Assembly (NCBI RefSeq): GCF_002797555.1
Contig: NZ_PGFA01000001.1
Span: forward strand, 1,860,001-1,924,000
DNA length: 64,000 nucleotides
Reading direction: 5' to 3'
Source: Hymenobacter chitinivorans DSM 11115
GTDB taxonomy: Bacteria; Bacteroidota; Bacteroidia; Cytophagales; Hymenobacteraceae
A model generated the notes under the pieces. The model made no database searches, was not told the origin of the DNA, and saw only the letters and a list, made by a program, of their open reading frames with translations. Shown in pieces: positions 49,806 to 58,724 of this stretch; position 1 is the first letter of the stretch; each line of letters opens with the position of its first letter. The position numbers and the translations under genes were made by a program.

Positions 49806-51782
49806 ATGAACCGTGAACTAAGCATTGACGCCTCCCATGTCTCGCTCGGCGACAACTCTTTGCTGACGCTGGAGCTGAGTGCCGAAGGACCGGGCGGCCT
49901 CCTCCAGCCGGCCCTGAAAGCCGCTGGTGGCATCATTCTGTTGTCTTTCGACAACCTGACCACCGACCACGAGCCCCTGAAATTTCACTTCGTCTACTCC
50001 ATTGACGGCACCAAGCTCAAAGTCAGGCAGCAGGACGGGGAAAGCCCCAAGGGCCAAGCCCTATTCAACCGTATCAAGCTCAAAAGCGAGTCGGTTTCGC
50101 TGCTCAACAAGCAGTCGGTCGACATCATCTGGAGCCTGGTGGAGTGGGACGAAGCCGGCACCTACCTCGTAAAGGGCGACGTGGACGGGGAAAAGCAGGA
50201 TTTTGGGCCCGTGAAGCTGGTGGTGATGAACGGCGAGGCCGACCAGCCGGTGCGCGTGACGTTGGGCGAGGCCAAGCGGGAGGAAACCAACGACCAGCCC
50301 CTGTGGAGCCTGATCCGGCACCGCACCATCGACTTCAACCGCTACCGCGGCTTTATCGACAGCGTGCTCTGCGTCAACAATGGCGCCCAGGCCAACGGCG
50401 GGCAGCTCGCCGGGGGGCGCATGTTCGTGCCCTTCAACCGCCTGGCTTCCTACGCCATGCTCAAATCGGCTACCGAGCTTTACCTGATGCAGGAAGCTGG
50501 CCTGGCCCTGGAGCACGACCCCGGCGGCAGCGGCAACCTTAACACCCTGCCCCGCCGCTACGACTCGGGCGAGTCGCGGCGCCTGGGCGGCTTCAGCTTC
50601 AGTGCCAGCGAGCTGCGCGAGGAGTACCTGGAGCAGCTCGAAAACGAGGAAGGCAAGGTGCTGCCCTACTTCAAGCTGATTCGGGAGAAGCTCTCGGAAG
50701 TGCCTTTGAAGGAAGTGCCCGACTTAGGGCCGCTGGGCACCGACGTGTGCTACGGCATCCTCAAATCCAAGCTCCAGGCCCCGCCTTTGATGGAGCTGAT
50801 CTGGTCGTACTGGCACGAGGAGGGCGGCCTGGTCCAAACGATGAACGCCATCAGCCTGCGCTTCCAGAACGTGCGCCAGGGCGGCCCCGGCCAGGACCCG
50901 CTGGCGAATCTGAACCTGGACCCGCTGCGGCCGCTGAACAACCTGTTCTGGGGCTACATCGAAGACGAGCGGTTCCGGCTCAGCATGAACCGCCGCAACC
51001 TGGAGTACCGCTACGAATACGGCTTTGGGCTCATTGGGCGCGGCATTCAGGACATTCCGGTGGCCGAGTCGCGGGCCTTTTTCCTGCGGGGCTTCCACTC
51101 CTTGCTGCGGGCCGCTACCGAGTTTTATCAGCAGGCCAACTTCACCACCGTCATTCCCGACGGCTTCCCGATTCTGAACCACCTGCGGGAAGTGCACCTG
51201 ACCCTGGCCGAGGGCGCCCACAACCAGTACGGCGACCTGCCCTGGACGGCCCGCTCCGAAATGCTGGTGCAGCAGTGGCTGCTGGCCCGGCCCGAGGTGC
51301 GCGAGTTTCTGGGCGGCCGCATCATGGTGCCCTACACCGAGCCCTGGATGGACCGCGTCGACAACATGAAGCAGCTGCAGGGCTGGAACCCGGCCAACAT
51401 CAGCCACTTCCACGACCTGGGCACGTTTGGCGAGCAGCTGCTGCTGAGCATCCGCTACGGCTCCTGGAACAGTCCGGGCGTGGGCGCCACCAACGCCGCC
51501 AACTGGGCCTACTATTGGCGCGAGGAAATTCAGCGCTACATCCACGCCTACAAGGCCGTAACCGGCGTCGACCTGGCTTCCGACATCGTGGATGCCCGCC
51601 TGAACACGCCCGACAACGAGGAGCGCTACCTGCAGCCGGCCCAGCTCATCGAGCGGCAAACGGCCATGCAGCATCAGCAGCTGCGCCGCCGCGGGCAGCT
51701 GGCCCCGGCCCGCGTCAATGCCCTGGCGCCCAACCTGCCCCAGGGCGTGCCGGTGCCCCGCCGCAATGGCTTGCCGGGTTAA
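49806..51782 (+). CDS. Large unassigned protein, 658 aa
   Basis: The N-terminal part (about 1-155) looks beta-rich, like an Ig/beta-sandwich domain. The rest is alpha-rich, with H-L-R-E-V-H-L-T-L-A-E-G-A-H-N-Q-Y (near 455-471), R-I-M-V-P-Y-T-E-P-W-M-D-R-V-D and a His-Asp-rich H-F-H-D-L. These histidines could bind a metal or haem, but no known enzyme motif is complete. No signal peptide. The C-terminus is Pro/Arg-rich. The tight spacing supports a shared job with its neighbours. I do not recognise the family. Confidence 0.6.
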   Translation: MNRELSIDASHVSLGDNSLLTLELSAEGPGGLLQPALKAAGGIILLSFDNLTTDHEPLKFHFVYSIDGTKLKVRQQDGESPKGQALFNRIKLKSESVSLLNKQSVDIIWSLVEWDEAGTYLVKGDVDGEKQDFGPVKLVVMNGEADQPVRVTLGEAKREETNDQPLWSLIRHRTIDFNRYRGFIDSVLCVNNGAQANGGQLAGGRMFVPFNRLASYAMLKSATELYLMQEAGLALEHDPGGSGNLNTLPRRYDSGESRRLGGFSFSASELREEYLEQLENEEGKVLPYFKLIREKLSEVPLKEVPDLGPLGTDVCYGILKSKLQAPPLMELIWSYWHEEGGLVQTMNAISLRFQNVRQGGPGQDPLANLNLDPLRPLNNLFWGYIEDERFRLSMNRRNLEYRYEYGFGLIGRGIQDIPVAESRAFFLRGFHSLLRAATEFYQQANFTTVIPDGFPILNHLREVHLTLAEGAHNQYGDLPWTARSEMLVQQWLLARPEVREFLGGRIMVPYTEPWMDRVDNMKQLQGWNPANISHFHDLGTFGEQLLLSIRYGSWNSPGVGATNAANWAYYWREEIQRYIHAYKAVTGVDLASDIVDARLNTPDNEERYLQPAQLIERQTAMQHQQLRRRGQLAPARVNALAPNLPQGVPVPRRNGLPG

Positions 51783-51856
51783 TGCGCCGCGCCGCTGGCC
51801 GGCCACGCCTCCGTGGCTGGTCAGCGGTAAGGGCTTGTTGCTGCCAGCTTTACTTT

Positions 51857-52960
51857 ATGGTTGACTTTACTTCCGCGCTGTACCTAGGCCGGCCCCGGCT
51901 CACGCTGCCGGCCCACTTGCCGCTGACCACCGGCCGCCCGGCCGCGCTGCAGGAGCCCGACTGGCACCGGCACGTGGGCCGGGAAGTGGCGCGGCGGCAG
52001 GGGCTGGAAACCGGTTTGCTGGCTCCCTCCACGCTGCACTTGTTCTGGGACGTGCTGGCTTTGCTGCCCCGCTCGGGCGTGGTCTTTCTGGATAAGGCCA
52101 TGTACCCGGTGGGGCAGTGGGGGGCGGCCCGGGCCTTGCTGCGGGGCCTGCCCGTGGTGCCCTTCTCGGCCGTCGACCTGCCCACGCTGGCCCGGCAGCT
52201 GCACCTCTACCGGCAGCAGGGCCGCACGCCCTGGCTGCTCACCGACGGCTGGCGGCTCGGCGGCGCCGGAGCGGCCCCGCTGGCCCGCTACCTACAGCTG
52301 CTGGCTCCCGACCCCGAATCCGTGCTGCTTATTGACGACACCCAGGCCTTCGGGGTACTGGGCGCCCGGCCCACGGCCCGGCAGCCGCTGGGCGTGGGAG
52401 GGGGCGGCACGCTGCCATTTCTGGGCGTGCAGCACCCGCAAGTCCTGACCATTACCTCGTTGGCTAAAGGGCTGGGCGTGCCCGTGGCCGCACTGGCCGG
52501 CTCTGGCGCCTGGCTGCGCCGCTACGAGCAGCGCAGCACCGTGCGGGTGCATACCAGTCCGGTGTCGAACTGGCACGCTTGGGCCGCCGCCCAGGCCTTG
52601 GAGCACGACGCTGCCTGCGGCAATGCGGCCCGGCAGCGGCTGGCGCGGCATATCGGGGAGTTTCGGCAGCGGCTGCGGGCCGCTGGGATTCGGCCCCGTG
52701 GCGGGTGGTTTCCGGTCCAAAAGCTGGTGCTGCCCCGGGCCTCGGCCAGCCTGGGCCTCTACCAGTTGCTGCGCGAAGAGGGCTTCCAAACCCTGCTGCT
52801 GGCCGATGCGGCTAGGCCCACCGTGCCCCAGGTGGCTTTCTGCCTGCGCGCCGACCACCACCCGGCCGACCTGCACCGCCTGACCGAGTTGCTGGCCGCC
52901 CAGGCCCGGCGCCCCAATTGGTTTTCCGTTTCTCACCGTTCTACGCTGCTATTGCCATGA
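51857..52960 (+). CDS. PLP enzyme, alpha-oxoamine synthase-like
   Basis: The 367-aa protein has the class II fold-type I layout. D-D-T-Q-A-F-G-V-L-G (160-169) matches the D-[DE]-x-H-x-x-G-x-x-G aspartate site that binds PLP, and S-L-A-K-G-L-G (201-207) holds the Schiff-base lysine, near K204. This resembles KBL, BioF and SPT, which join an amino acid with an acyl-CoA, but a simple aminotransferase role is possible. The ATG at 51857 starts the domain; the open frame extends far upstream inside the previous gene and is rejected. The stop overlaps the next ATG by 4 bp. Confidence 0.7.
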   Translation: MVDFTSALYLGRPRLTLPAHLPLTTGRPAALQEPDWHRHVGREVARRQGLETGLLAPSTLHLFWDVLALLPRSGVVFLDKAMYPVGQWGAARALLRGLPVVPFSAVDLPTLARQLHLYRQQGRTPWLLTDGWRLGGAGAAPLARYLQLLAPDPESVLLIDDTQAFGVLGARPTARQPLGVGGGGTLPFLGVQHPQVLTITSLAKGLGVPVAALAGSGAWLRRYEQRSTVRVHTSPVSNWHAWAAAQALEHDAACGNAARQRLARHIGEFRQRLRAAGIRPRGGWFPVQKLVLPRASASLGLYQLLREEGFQTLLLADAARPTVPQVAFCLRADHHPADLHRLTELLAAQARRPNWFSVSHRSTLLLP

Positions 52961-53922
52961 ACCTCGATATGCCGCTTGCGCCCAGTGCCAACCGCCGCCC
53001 GGTGGCCAGCCGCCTTAGTGCCGGCTCCAACTCCGACCAGGCCACCATCTACACCCGGGGCGGGGCCACGCTGCGGGTACCGCTGCGGCCCGTGCCCAGT
53101 GCCAGCGGCGGGTGCGCCGGCCACCCCGCCAGCCAGCTGCTGCGCTGGCTGCAGCGCCGGGCTGCGGCCGAGCCGGGCTTTCCGGTGCGGGTGCGCAGTG
53201 TGCTGCTGGTGGTGGGTACCACGGGCGGGTGCGCTAGCTGCCAGCAGGGATTAGAGCGGTTCCTGAGCCGGTTTTACCGCGGGGCCCGGCTGCGGCTGGT
53301 GAAGCCCGGCGGGCACTCCGTGGGGTGCAGCTGCGGCTGCGGGCACTGCCAAAGCGCCGCGGCCGGGCCGCCCCGCAGCGTACTGGACGAGCTGCTGGGC
53401 GAAACCATGACCGAGCTGGAGTGGGAGCAGTGGCAGCAGGAGCTGGAGGAAGAGTACCGCCGCTTCAACCGGCAGTTTCGGCGCACCATGGCCCAGACTA
53501 TTCACCAGGACCCCAAGCACCCGCTGCAGTTTCTGGTGAAGGACGGCAAGGGCGGCAAGCCGGTGTGGCGCACGGCCAAGGACCGGCGCGTGGACGCCGG
53601 CCACGTGACGCCCGTCATGACCTTATCGGCCCAGAACCGGACGAAAGAGCACCTGGCCATTCAGGACCGCAGCCTCAACCGTTCCGACGGGGCCAAAATG
53701 GGCGCCACCGGCAAGGGCACCAAAATCGAGGTCATCAACATCAAAGGTGTGCCCGTGGACGTGGAAACGGCCCGCAAATGGGTGGAGCAGGGGTTGCTGC
53801 CGGCCAGCTACGTGTCGGGGCGCTACATCCAGGACCACAAGGCCAAGGGCTGGACGGCCGACGGGGAGCTATTCTACGCCGTGGGCCTGAACAAGGACCT
53901 GGTGTCCGAAACCGGGTTCTAG
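52957..53922 (+). CDS. Cys-rich protein with deaminase-like and toxin-like segments
   Basis: The 321-aa protein starts at an ATG overlapping the previous stop (ATGA). Residues 54-110 (A-G-H-P-A-S-Q-L-L-R-W-L, then G-G-C-A-S-C-Q-x5-F) resemble the [HC]-A-E ... P-C-x-x-C core of cytidine-deaminase-fold toxins, but the catalytic Glu is missing. C-S-C-G-C-G-H-C (124-131) could hold a metal. The C-terminus (211-285: D-A-G-H-V-T-P ... I-K-G-V-P-V-D-V-E-T-A-R-K-W-V-E-Q-G-L-L-P) resembles the end module of polymorphic toxins. Toxin identity is family recall. Confidence 0.5.
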   Translation: MNLDMPLAPSANRRPVASRLSAGSNSDQATIYTRGGATLRVPLRPVPSASGGCAGHPASQLLRWLQRRAAAEPGFPVRVRSVLLVVGTTGGCASCQQGLERFLSRFYRGARLRLVKPGGHSVGCSCGCGHCQSAAAGPPRSVLDELLGETMTELEWEQWQQELEEEYRRFNRQFRRTMAQTIHQDPKHPLQFLVKDGKGGKPVWRTAKDRRVDAGHVTPVMTLSAQNRTKEHLAIQDRSLNRSDGAKMGATGKGTKIEVINIKGVPVDVETARKWVEQGLLPASYVSGRYIQDHKAKGWTADGELFYAVGLNKDLVSETGF

Positions 53923-53956
53923 CGTCCGGTTTATTTCTTTCCATCGGGCCTGCGCC

Positions 53957-55360
53957 ATGAAAGCCGATTTCCTGTCTGATTTGCAAGCCCTGGTACGGTT
54001 TCCCAGCATCAGCACCGATGCGCGCTACGCCTCGGGCCTGCGCGCCTGCGCCACCTGGCTGGCCCGGCATATGCAGCAGCTGGGGCTGGACGGCGTGCGG
54101 CTTTTCGAAACGGCCCGCCACCCCATCGTCTACGCCGAGAAGCTGGTGAGTCGGCGGCGGCCCACGCTGCTCATCTACGGTCACTACGACGTGCAGCCCA
54201 CCGAGCCGGCCGCCGCCTGGACGGTGCCGCCCTTCGCGGGGCTGATTCGCGGCAACAAGCTCTACGGCCGCGGCGCTTCCGATGACAAAGGCCAGTTTTT
54301 CGTCCACCTCAAAGCCCTGGAGCTGCTGCTGCAAACCGGCCAGCCTTTGCCGCTGAACGTGAAAATCCTGCTGGAAGGCGAGGAGGAAATCGGCAGCCCC
54401 AACCTGGCCGAATTCGTGCAGGCCCACCGCCACCGGCTGCGCGCCGACTGGGCCCTGCTCTCGGATACCAACCTGCTGTCGGCCGCCCAGCCCGCCCTGA
54501 CCTACGGCCTGCGCGGCTCCCTGGCCGCCGAGCTGACCGTAACCGGGCCCCGCGCGGAGCTGCACTCGGGTATTTTCGGCGGGGCGGTGCTCAATCCCCT
54601 GCAAGCCCTGAGTACGCTGCTGGCGGCCCTGCACGACGAGGCCGGACGAATAGCCATTCCCGGCTTTTACGACCCGGTGCAACCCGCTTCGGTGGCCGAA
54701 CGGGCGTATTTGCAACGGTATGGTCCCTCGGATGCCCAGCTGCGGCGCGAGGCTCAGGTAGAGCAGGGGTGGGGCGAGGCCGGCTACTCTTTATATGAGC
54801 GCACCGTGCTGCGGCCTTCGCTGAGCATCACGGGTCTTACCGGCGGCTACCAGGGCGCTGGTGTTCAGTCTATTGTGCCGGCCCGGGCGTCGGCCAAGCT
54901 CAGCTTCCGGCTGGCCCAGGGCCAGAACCCGCACCAGGTGGAAGAGCAGCTGCGCCGGTTTCTGCGCCGGATTACTCCGCCCCAGGTGCAGGCCACGCTC
55001 ACCGCCCAGTTGCACGCCCCGCCCTACACGGTGCCGCCCCAGCTGCCGGTGATGCAGGCCGCGGCCCAGGCCTACGCCCACGGCTTCGGGCGCGCCCCAG
55101 TGCTCCAACGCTCGGGCGGCACGATTCCCGTCGTCAGCCTTTTTGAGCAGCACCTGGGCATCCCGACGGTGCTCATGGGTTTTGGTCTGCCCGATGACCG
55201 CAAGCACGGGCCCGACGAGTTTCTGTATTTGCCCAACTTCTGGCGCGGCATCCGCACCAGCCTGTTTTTTCTGCGCCGCCTGGGCCAGCTCACCCCTTAT
55301 TCTGCCCCGCTATGCTCATCATCGACTGCCACTGCCACGCCGGCCAAGGCGACGGCCTGA
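53957..55360 (+). CDS. M20-family metallopeptidase (dipeptidase-like)
   Basis: The 467-aa protein has the M20/M25/M40 layout: zinc ligands in G-H-Y-D-V (about 75-79) and A-S-D-D-K-G-Q, the catalytic G-E-E-E-I-G-S, and the C-terminal D-D-R-K-H-G-P-D-E. The lid dimerisation domain lies at about 185-320 (H-S-G-I-F-G-G-A). Cytosolic; cleaves small peptides or acylated amino acids. The last about 17 residues are encoded in a 49-bp overlap with the next gene and have no family match, so the true end could be a read-through tail. Shared operon with the upstream cluster by orientation and a 34-bp gap. Confidence 0.8.
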   Translation: MKADFLSDLQALVRFPSISTDARYASGLRACATWLARHMQQLGLDGVRLFETARHPIVYAEKLVSRRRPTLLIYGHYDVQPTEPAAAWTVPPFAGLIRGNKLYGRGASDDKGQFFVHLKALELLLQTGQPLPLNVKILLEGEEEIGSPNLAEFVQAHRHRLRADWALLSDTNLLSAAQPALTYGLRGSLAAELTVTGPRAELHSGIFGGAVLNPLQALSTLLAALHDEAGRIAIPGFYDPVQPASVAERAYLQRYGPSDAQLRREAQVEQGWGEAGYSLYERTVLRPSLSITGLTGGYQGAGVQSIVPARASAKLSFRLAQGQNPHQVEEQLRRFLRRITPPQVQATLTAQLHAPPYTVPPQLPVMQAAAQAYAHGFGRAPVLQRSGGTIPVVSLFEQHLGIPTVLMGFGLPDDRKHGPDEFLYLPNFWRGIRTSLFFLRRLGQLTPYSAPLCSSSTATATPAKATA

Positions 55361-56136
55361 CTGGCCCCTGGGACACCGACGCGCCCCTGGGGCCCTACCT
55401 GGACTGGGCCGATGAGGCCGGGATTCAGCGCACCGTGCTCTTTGCCGCCTTCCACTCCGACTACGCCGTGGCCAACCGCCAAGTGGCCCAGCTGGTGCAG
55501 CAGCAGCCCGAGCGGTTCTACGGCTTTGCCTTCGTGCACGCCCAGCGCGACCGGGGCCGCATCCGGGAGCTGGTGGGCACGGCCGTGCAGCAGTACGGCT
55601 TCTGCGGTATCAAGTGCCACCGCTTCGACGCCCGTATCAGCCGCGAAATCTGCGACGTGGCCCGGGCCTTTCGCTTGCCGGTGCTCTACGACGTGGTGGG
55701 CGAAATTGCGGTGGTCGAGCTGCTGGGTGAGCAGTACCCCGACGTGAACTTCATCATTCCCCACCTGGGCTCGTTTTCCGACGACTGGCGGGCCCAGGCC
55801 GGCCTCATCGACCACCTCGTGCGCTTTCCCAACATCTACACCGACACCAGCGGGGTGCGCCGCTTCGACATTCTGCGCCGGGCCGTAGACCGGGCCGGGG
55901 CCCATAAATTCCTCTTCGGCTCCGACGGCCCCTGGCTGCATCCGGGCGTGGAACTGGCCAAAATCAAGGCCCTGCACCTGCGCCGGGAAGAAACCCAACA
56001 AGTGGTGGCCGGCAACCTGCTGGGCCTGCTCGATACCGTGCGGGTAAACCCGGGGCCCGCGGCCTTGCAGCGCATTGCGGTACCCGCCGCCGAGCTGAGT
56101 TCCGAGTGGCGCGACCCGTGGCTGGTGCGGGAGTAA
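55312..56136 (+). CDS. Amidohydrolase-family protein (TIM barrel)
   Basis: The 274-aa protein starts I-I-D-C-H-C-H-A, the H-x-H metal site of amidohydrolases, and continues with H-L-G-S (near 163) and G-S-D-G-P-W (near 203), the later metal and catalytic sites. It resembles the metal-dependent hydrolase/decarboxylase group. Its ATG lies 49 bp before the M20 stop, in another frame. It ends the plus-strand operon. Substrate unknown; a small amide or acid released by the upstream peptidase is a possibility (inference). Confidence 0.75.
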   Translation: MLIIDCHCHAGQGDGLTGPWDTDAPLGPYLDWADEAGIQRTVLFAAFHSDYAVANRQVAQLVQQQPERFYGFAFVHAQRDRGRIRELVGTAVQQYGFCGIKCHRFDARISREICDVARAFRLPVLYDVVGEIAVVELLGEQYPDVNFIIPHLGSFSDDWRAQAGLIDHLVRFPNIYTDTSGVRRFDILRRAVDRAGAHKFLFGSDGPWLHPGVELAKIKALHLRREETQQVVAGNLLGLLDTVRVNPGPAALQRIAVPAAELSSEWRDPWLVRE

Positions 56137-56221
56137 CCGAGAGTTGAGGGCATGGTGTAAATAGGGTACAAGCCGAATAGCTTTCGAGACTGGCTCAGGG
56201 TGGTCTTGTGCCATTGCTCGA

Positions 56222-57487
56222 TTAATAGCTGCGGCTGGCGGTGGTTTCGGGTATGATAACCACGTAGTCGTAATCGAGCAGGACGGTGGCCAGGGGCTGG
56301 TTGCTTACTTTGAGCCGCTCGTTGAGCAGGGCCCGGCGCAAGGGCCGCAGGTCAAATACCTGCCAGGGGCCAGTGGTGGGCGTGGCGGCCAAAAAGGGCT
56401 GCAGCATTTTCTCGTCGTTGTTGGAGTACTGCGCGGCGCCGTTGGGGCCGGCCTTGGCGCCTTGCTTGCCGATAATGAAGATGTGCAGGGACTTCTGGTC
56501 GTGCACGTCGGCCAGGTTCAGGGCCAGGTTGCCCACGTCGAAGACCCCGGCCAGCAGGCTGGCACCGCGCCCGATGTGCAGGGCCCCAAACTTGAACAGC
56601 ATCTTGGGCAGGGGCTGGCCGGGCTGGCTGTAAGCGGGCAGGCTTTCGAGCAGACTGCGCTTCATCGAGTTGATGCGCAGCTGGTGACTTTTCAGGCCCT
56701 GGGTTTTGTTCAGGGCGTAAATTTCGCTGCTCAACGCAAAGTCGCGCACCATTTGCTGCACCAGCGGGCCTTCCTTCTGGGTGAGGCGGCGCAGGCTGTC
56801 CAGGGCCGTGGGGCGCTGGTAAATGCTGAAATTGTTGGTGCCCTTGGCAATGGTAGCGTTGTCCTGGGCCTGGTAGGCGGCAGCCCGGCTCCGTAAGTAC
56901 GCCTTGGCTGACTTGTTCTTGGTCTGGGTGGCCATTCGGTCAAACAAACTGCCCGTAGCCAGCAGGCTGACCTGGTCGATACCCACAATTGGTACGTTTT
57001 GGGCCCGCAGAGCCCGGGCCAGCTCAAACTCCTCGGCCCAGCTGTAGAAGGATAACCCCATCGAATACTGACGGTTGTAGGCCGTGGGCAAGCCGGGCTG
57101 GGCGGCCAGCCGGTTCAGGTCCTGGGCCTGGTACTTGTCGATTTCGGCCACGTACACGGCCGGCTGCAGCACCTGGGCCACGGCCTGGGCAAAACCCGGA
57201 ATCTGGGCCATGCCGTGGTCTTCGCCCAGCAGCACGAGCGGGCTTTGCTGGATGTCCTGGCGCAGCTTGTCCCAGCCGGGGCCGGCCATAGTAGTGCCGC
57301 TGGCCGTGAGGGCAAAGGTGTTTTTGCGCAGCAGCCGCACAAAGGTCGTGTCGGTTTCCTGGGCCTGGGCCGGGCTGGCCAGCAGCAGGCCCGTCAGGGC
57401 CGCGGCGGCCAGCGGCCAGGCGCGGCGGGCCAACGAGCGGGTCAGGGTAGCAGTGAAGTGGAAGCGGAAGGAAGGGCGGAGCGTCAT
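56222..57487 (-). CDS. Erythromycin-esterase/ChaN-like exported protein
   Basis: The 421-aa protein has a signal peptide (a basic N-terminus, then a hydrophobic stretch near 24-40, cut near A-Q-A-Q). The motif V-L-L-G-E-D-H-G (about 84-91) matches the G-E-x-H-G site of the erythromycin-esterase/ChaN fold. V-Y-V-A-E-I-D-K follows. The lack of full esterase motifs makes drug resistance unlikely to be its role; haem-binding or hydrolase roles are known in the fold. It converges on the amidohydrolase gene. It starts at the ATG at 57487. Confidence 0.7.
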   Translation of the reverse strand: MTLRPSFRFHFTATLTRSLARRAWPLAAAALTGLLLASPAQAQETDTTFVRLLRKNTFALTASGTTMAGPGWDKLRQDIQQSPLVLLGEDHGMAQIPGFAQAVAQVLQPAVYVAEIDKYQAQDLNRLAAQPGLPTAYNRQYSMGLSFYSWAEEFELARALRAQNVPIVGIDQVSLLATGSLFDRMATQTKNKSAKAYLRSRAAAYQAQDNATIAKGTNNFSIYQRPTALDSLRRLTQKEGPLVQQMVRDFALSSEIYALNKTQGLKSHQLRINSMKRSLLESLPAYSQPGQPLPKMLFKFGALHIGRGASLLAGVFDVGNLALNLADVHDQKSLHIFIIGKQGAKAGPNGAAQYSNNDEKMLQPFLAATPTTGPWQVFDLRPLRRALLNERLKVSNQPLATVLLDYDYVVIIPETTASRSY

Positions 57488-57618
57488 GACGAAGTGAATT
57501 ATTTAGGGCGAAGAAGAAGATCTGGTCCAAAGAAATTGCGGAGCTTTAGGAGCCCGAACTTTATTCGACCAAAGCACTTCCCCACACCACCAAAGAATGA
57601 AGTGGTCTGCCGTTTTTC

Positions 57619-58722
57619 ATGACTGAGTTCCTTGTCCGGCTGGCCCGGCGCTGGTCCGCACTAAGCTCCCGCACCACGGCTTTGCTGCTGCAAGTGGTGC
57701 TGTGGCTGCTGCTCGGGGGCTTTTATCTGCTCTGGAACAACCGGCCCAACTACTACTTCGCGGGCCCGGTCTGGCCGCTGGTGCTGGTGCAGCTGAGCTT
57801 TGCCGTGGTGCTCTTCAATAGCCTGGTTTACCTTATCATTCCGCGCTGGCTGCTGCGGGGGCGCACCGGCCCGGCCCTGGCCGGCGGCCTGGCCCTGATT
57901 TACGGGTACCGGATCTGGATGTACCTGGGCGCCCGGCTCAGTGAAGCCTACGTGGCCCTCGACCCAGTGCTGCGCCGCACTCTGCACGGCTTCTACATCG
58001 ACCACCTCTGGGCCGACCTGACCAGCCTGAGCGGCATGCTAGCCTCGTTTATGGGCATGCTGGCGCCCATGCTGTTTCCGCTCATCATCAGCTTTCTGGC
58101 CTACGCCCTGGTCGTCGACCGGCGGCGGCTGGCCCTGGAGCGTGACCATCTGCGCCTGGAGCGCAGCTACCTCAAGGCCCAAATCAACCCGCAGTTTTTG
58201 TTTACCACCCTGGGCAGCCTGCGCACCTTCACCCACAGCGGCGACGAGCGGGCCGGCGACGTCGTGCTGCACCTGGCCGACCTGATGCGCTACACGCTCT
58301 ACGAAACCGATGCCGAGCGGGTCCCCCTGGACCGGGAGCTGGAGTTTCTCGACGACTACCTGGCCCTGGAGCGCCTGCGCAACCCGGCTTCCGTCGCCAT
58401 TCACCACGAAGTGAGCGGCATGGCTGCCGGGCCGCAGACCATTGCGCCCCTGGTGCTGCACCCGTTCGTGGAACGCCTTTTCGCCGGCCTCGACACCGCG
58501 CCCGGCCCCGTAACCCTGCACTGCCAGCTGCTCGTGGGCCCGCAGGTTCTGGCGCTGACCCTGACCCGCACCACGGCCCAGTCCTGGCCCGAGCCCTACG
58601 CCTCGGCCGCGACTCTGCAAGCCGCCCGGCGGCGCCTGGCCCTGCAGTACCCCGGGCACACGCTGGCCCTGACCGAAACCGACCTGCGGGTTCACCTGCA
58701 CCTCACTATTCCGCTCGACTAG
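57619..58722 (+). CDS. Degenerate LytS-type histidine kinase
   Basis: This 367-aa protein has four TM segments (about 20-40, 52-76, 88-106, 145-168) and a His_kinase (LytS-type) domain. The phosphoacceptor motif reads I-N-P-Q-F-L-F-T, so the usual histidine is Q192. The N-box P-F-V-E-R-L-F-A-G-L has lost the E-N-A-x-K-H-G pattern, and the Gly-rich G-box is absent. It is probably inactive and may act as a partner or sensor subunit for the intact kinase that starts 2 bp later. Confidence 0.8.
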   Translation: MTEFLVRLARRWSALSSRTTALLLQVVLWLLLGGFYLLWNNRPNYYFAGPVWPLVLVQLSFAVVLFNSLVYLIIPRWLLRGRTGPALAGGLALIYGYRIWMYLGARLSEAYVALDPVLRRTLHGFYIDHLWADLTSLSGMLASFMGMLAPMLFPLIISFLAYALVVDRRRLALERDHLRLERSYLKAQINPQFLFTTLGSLRTFTHSGDERAGDVVLHLADLMRYTLYETDAERVPLDRELEFLDDYLALERLRNPASVAIHHEVSGMAAGPQTIAPLVLHPFVERLFAGLDTAPGPVTLHCQLLVGPQVLALTLTRTTAQSWPEPYASAATLQAARRRLALQYPGHTLALTETDLRVHLHLTIPLD

Positions 58723-58724
58723 CC

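Noticed and set aside
50747..51856. Upstream extension of the PLP enzyme frame by 370 codons
   Set aside because: The extra part overlaps the 658-aa protein gene in another frame and has low-complexity Arg/Pro-rich content, while the enzyme fold starts at 51857.
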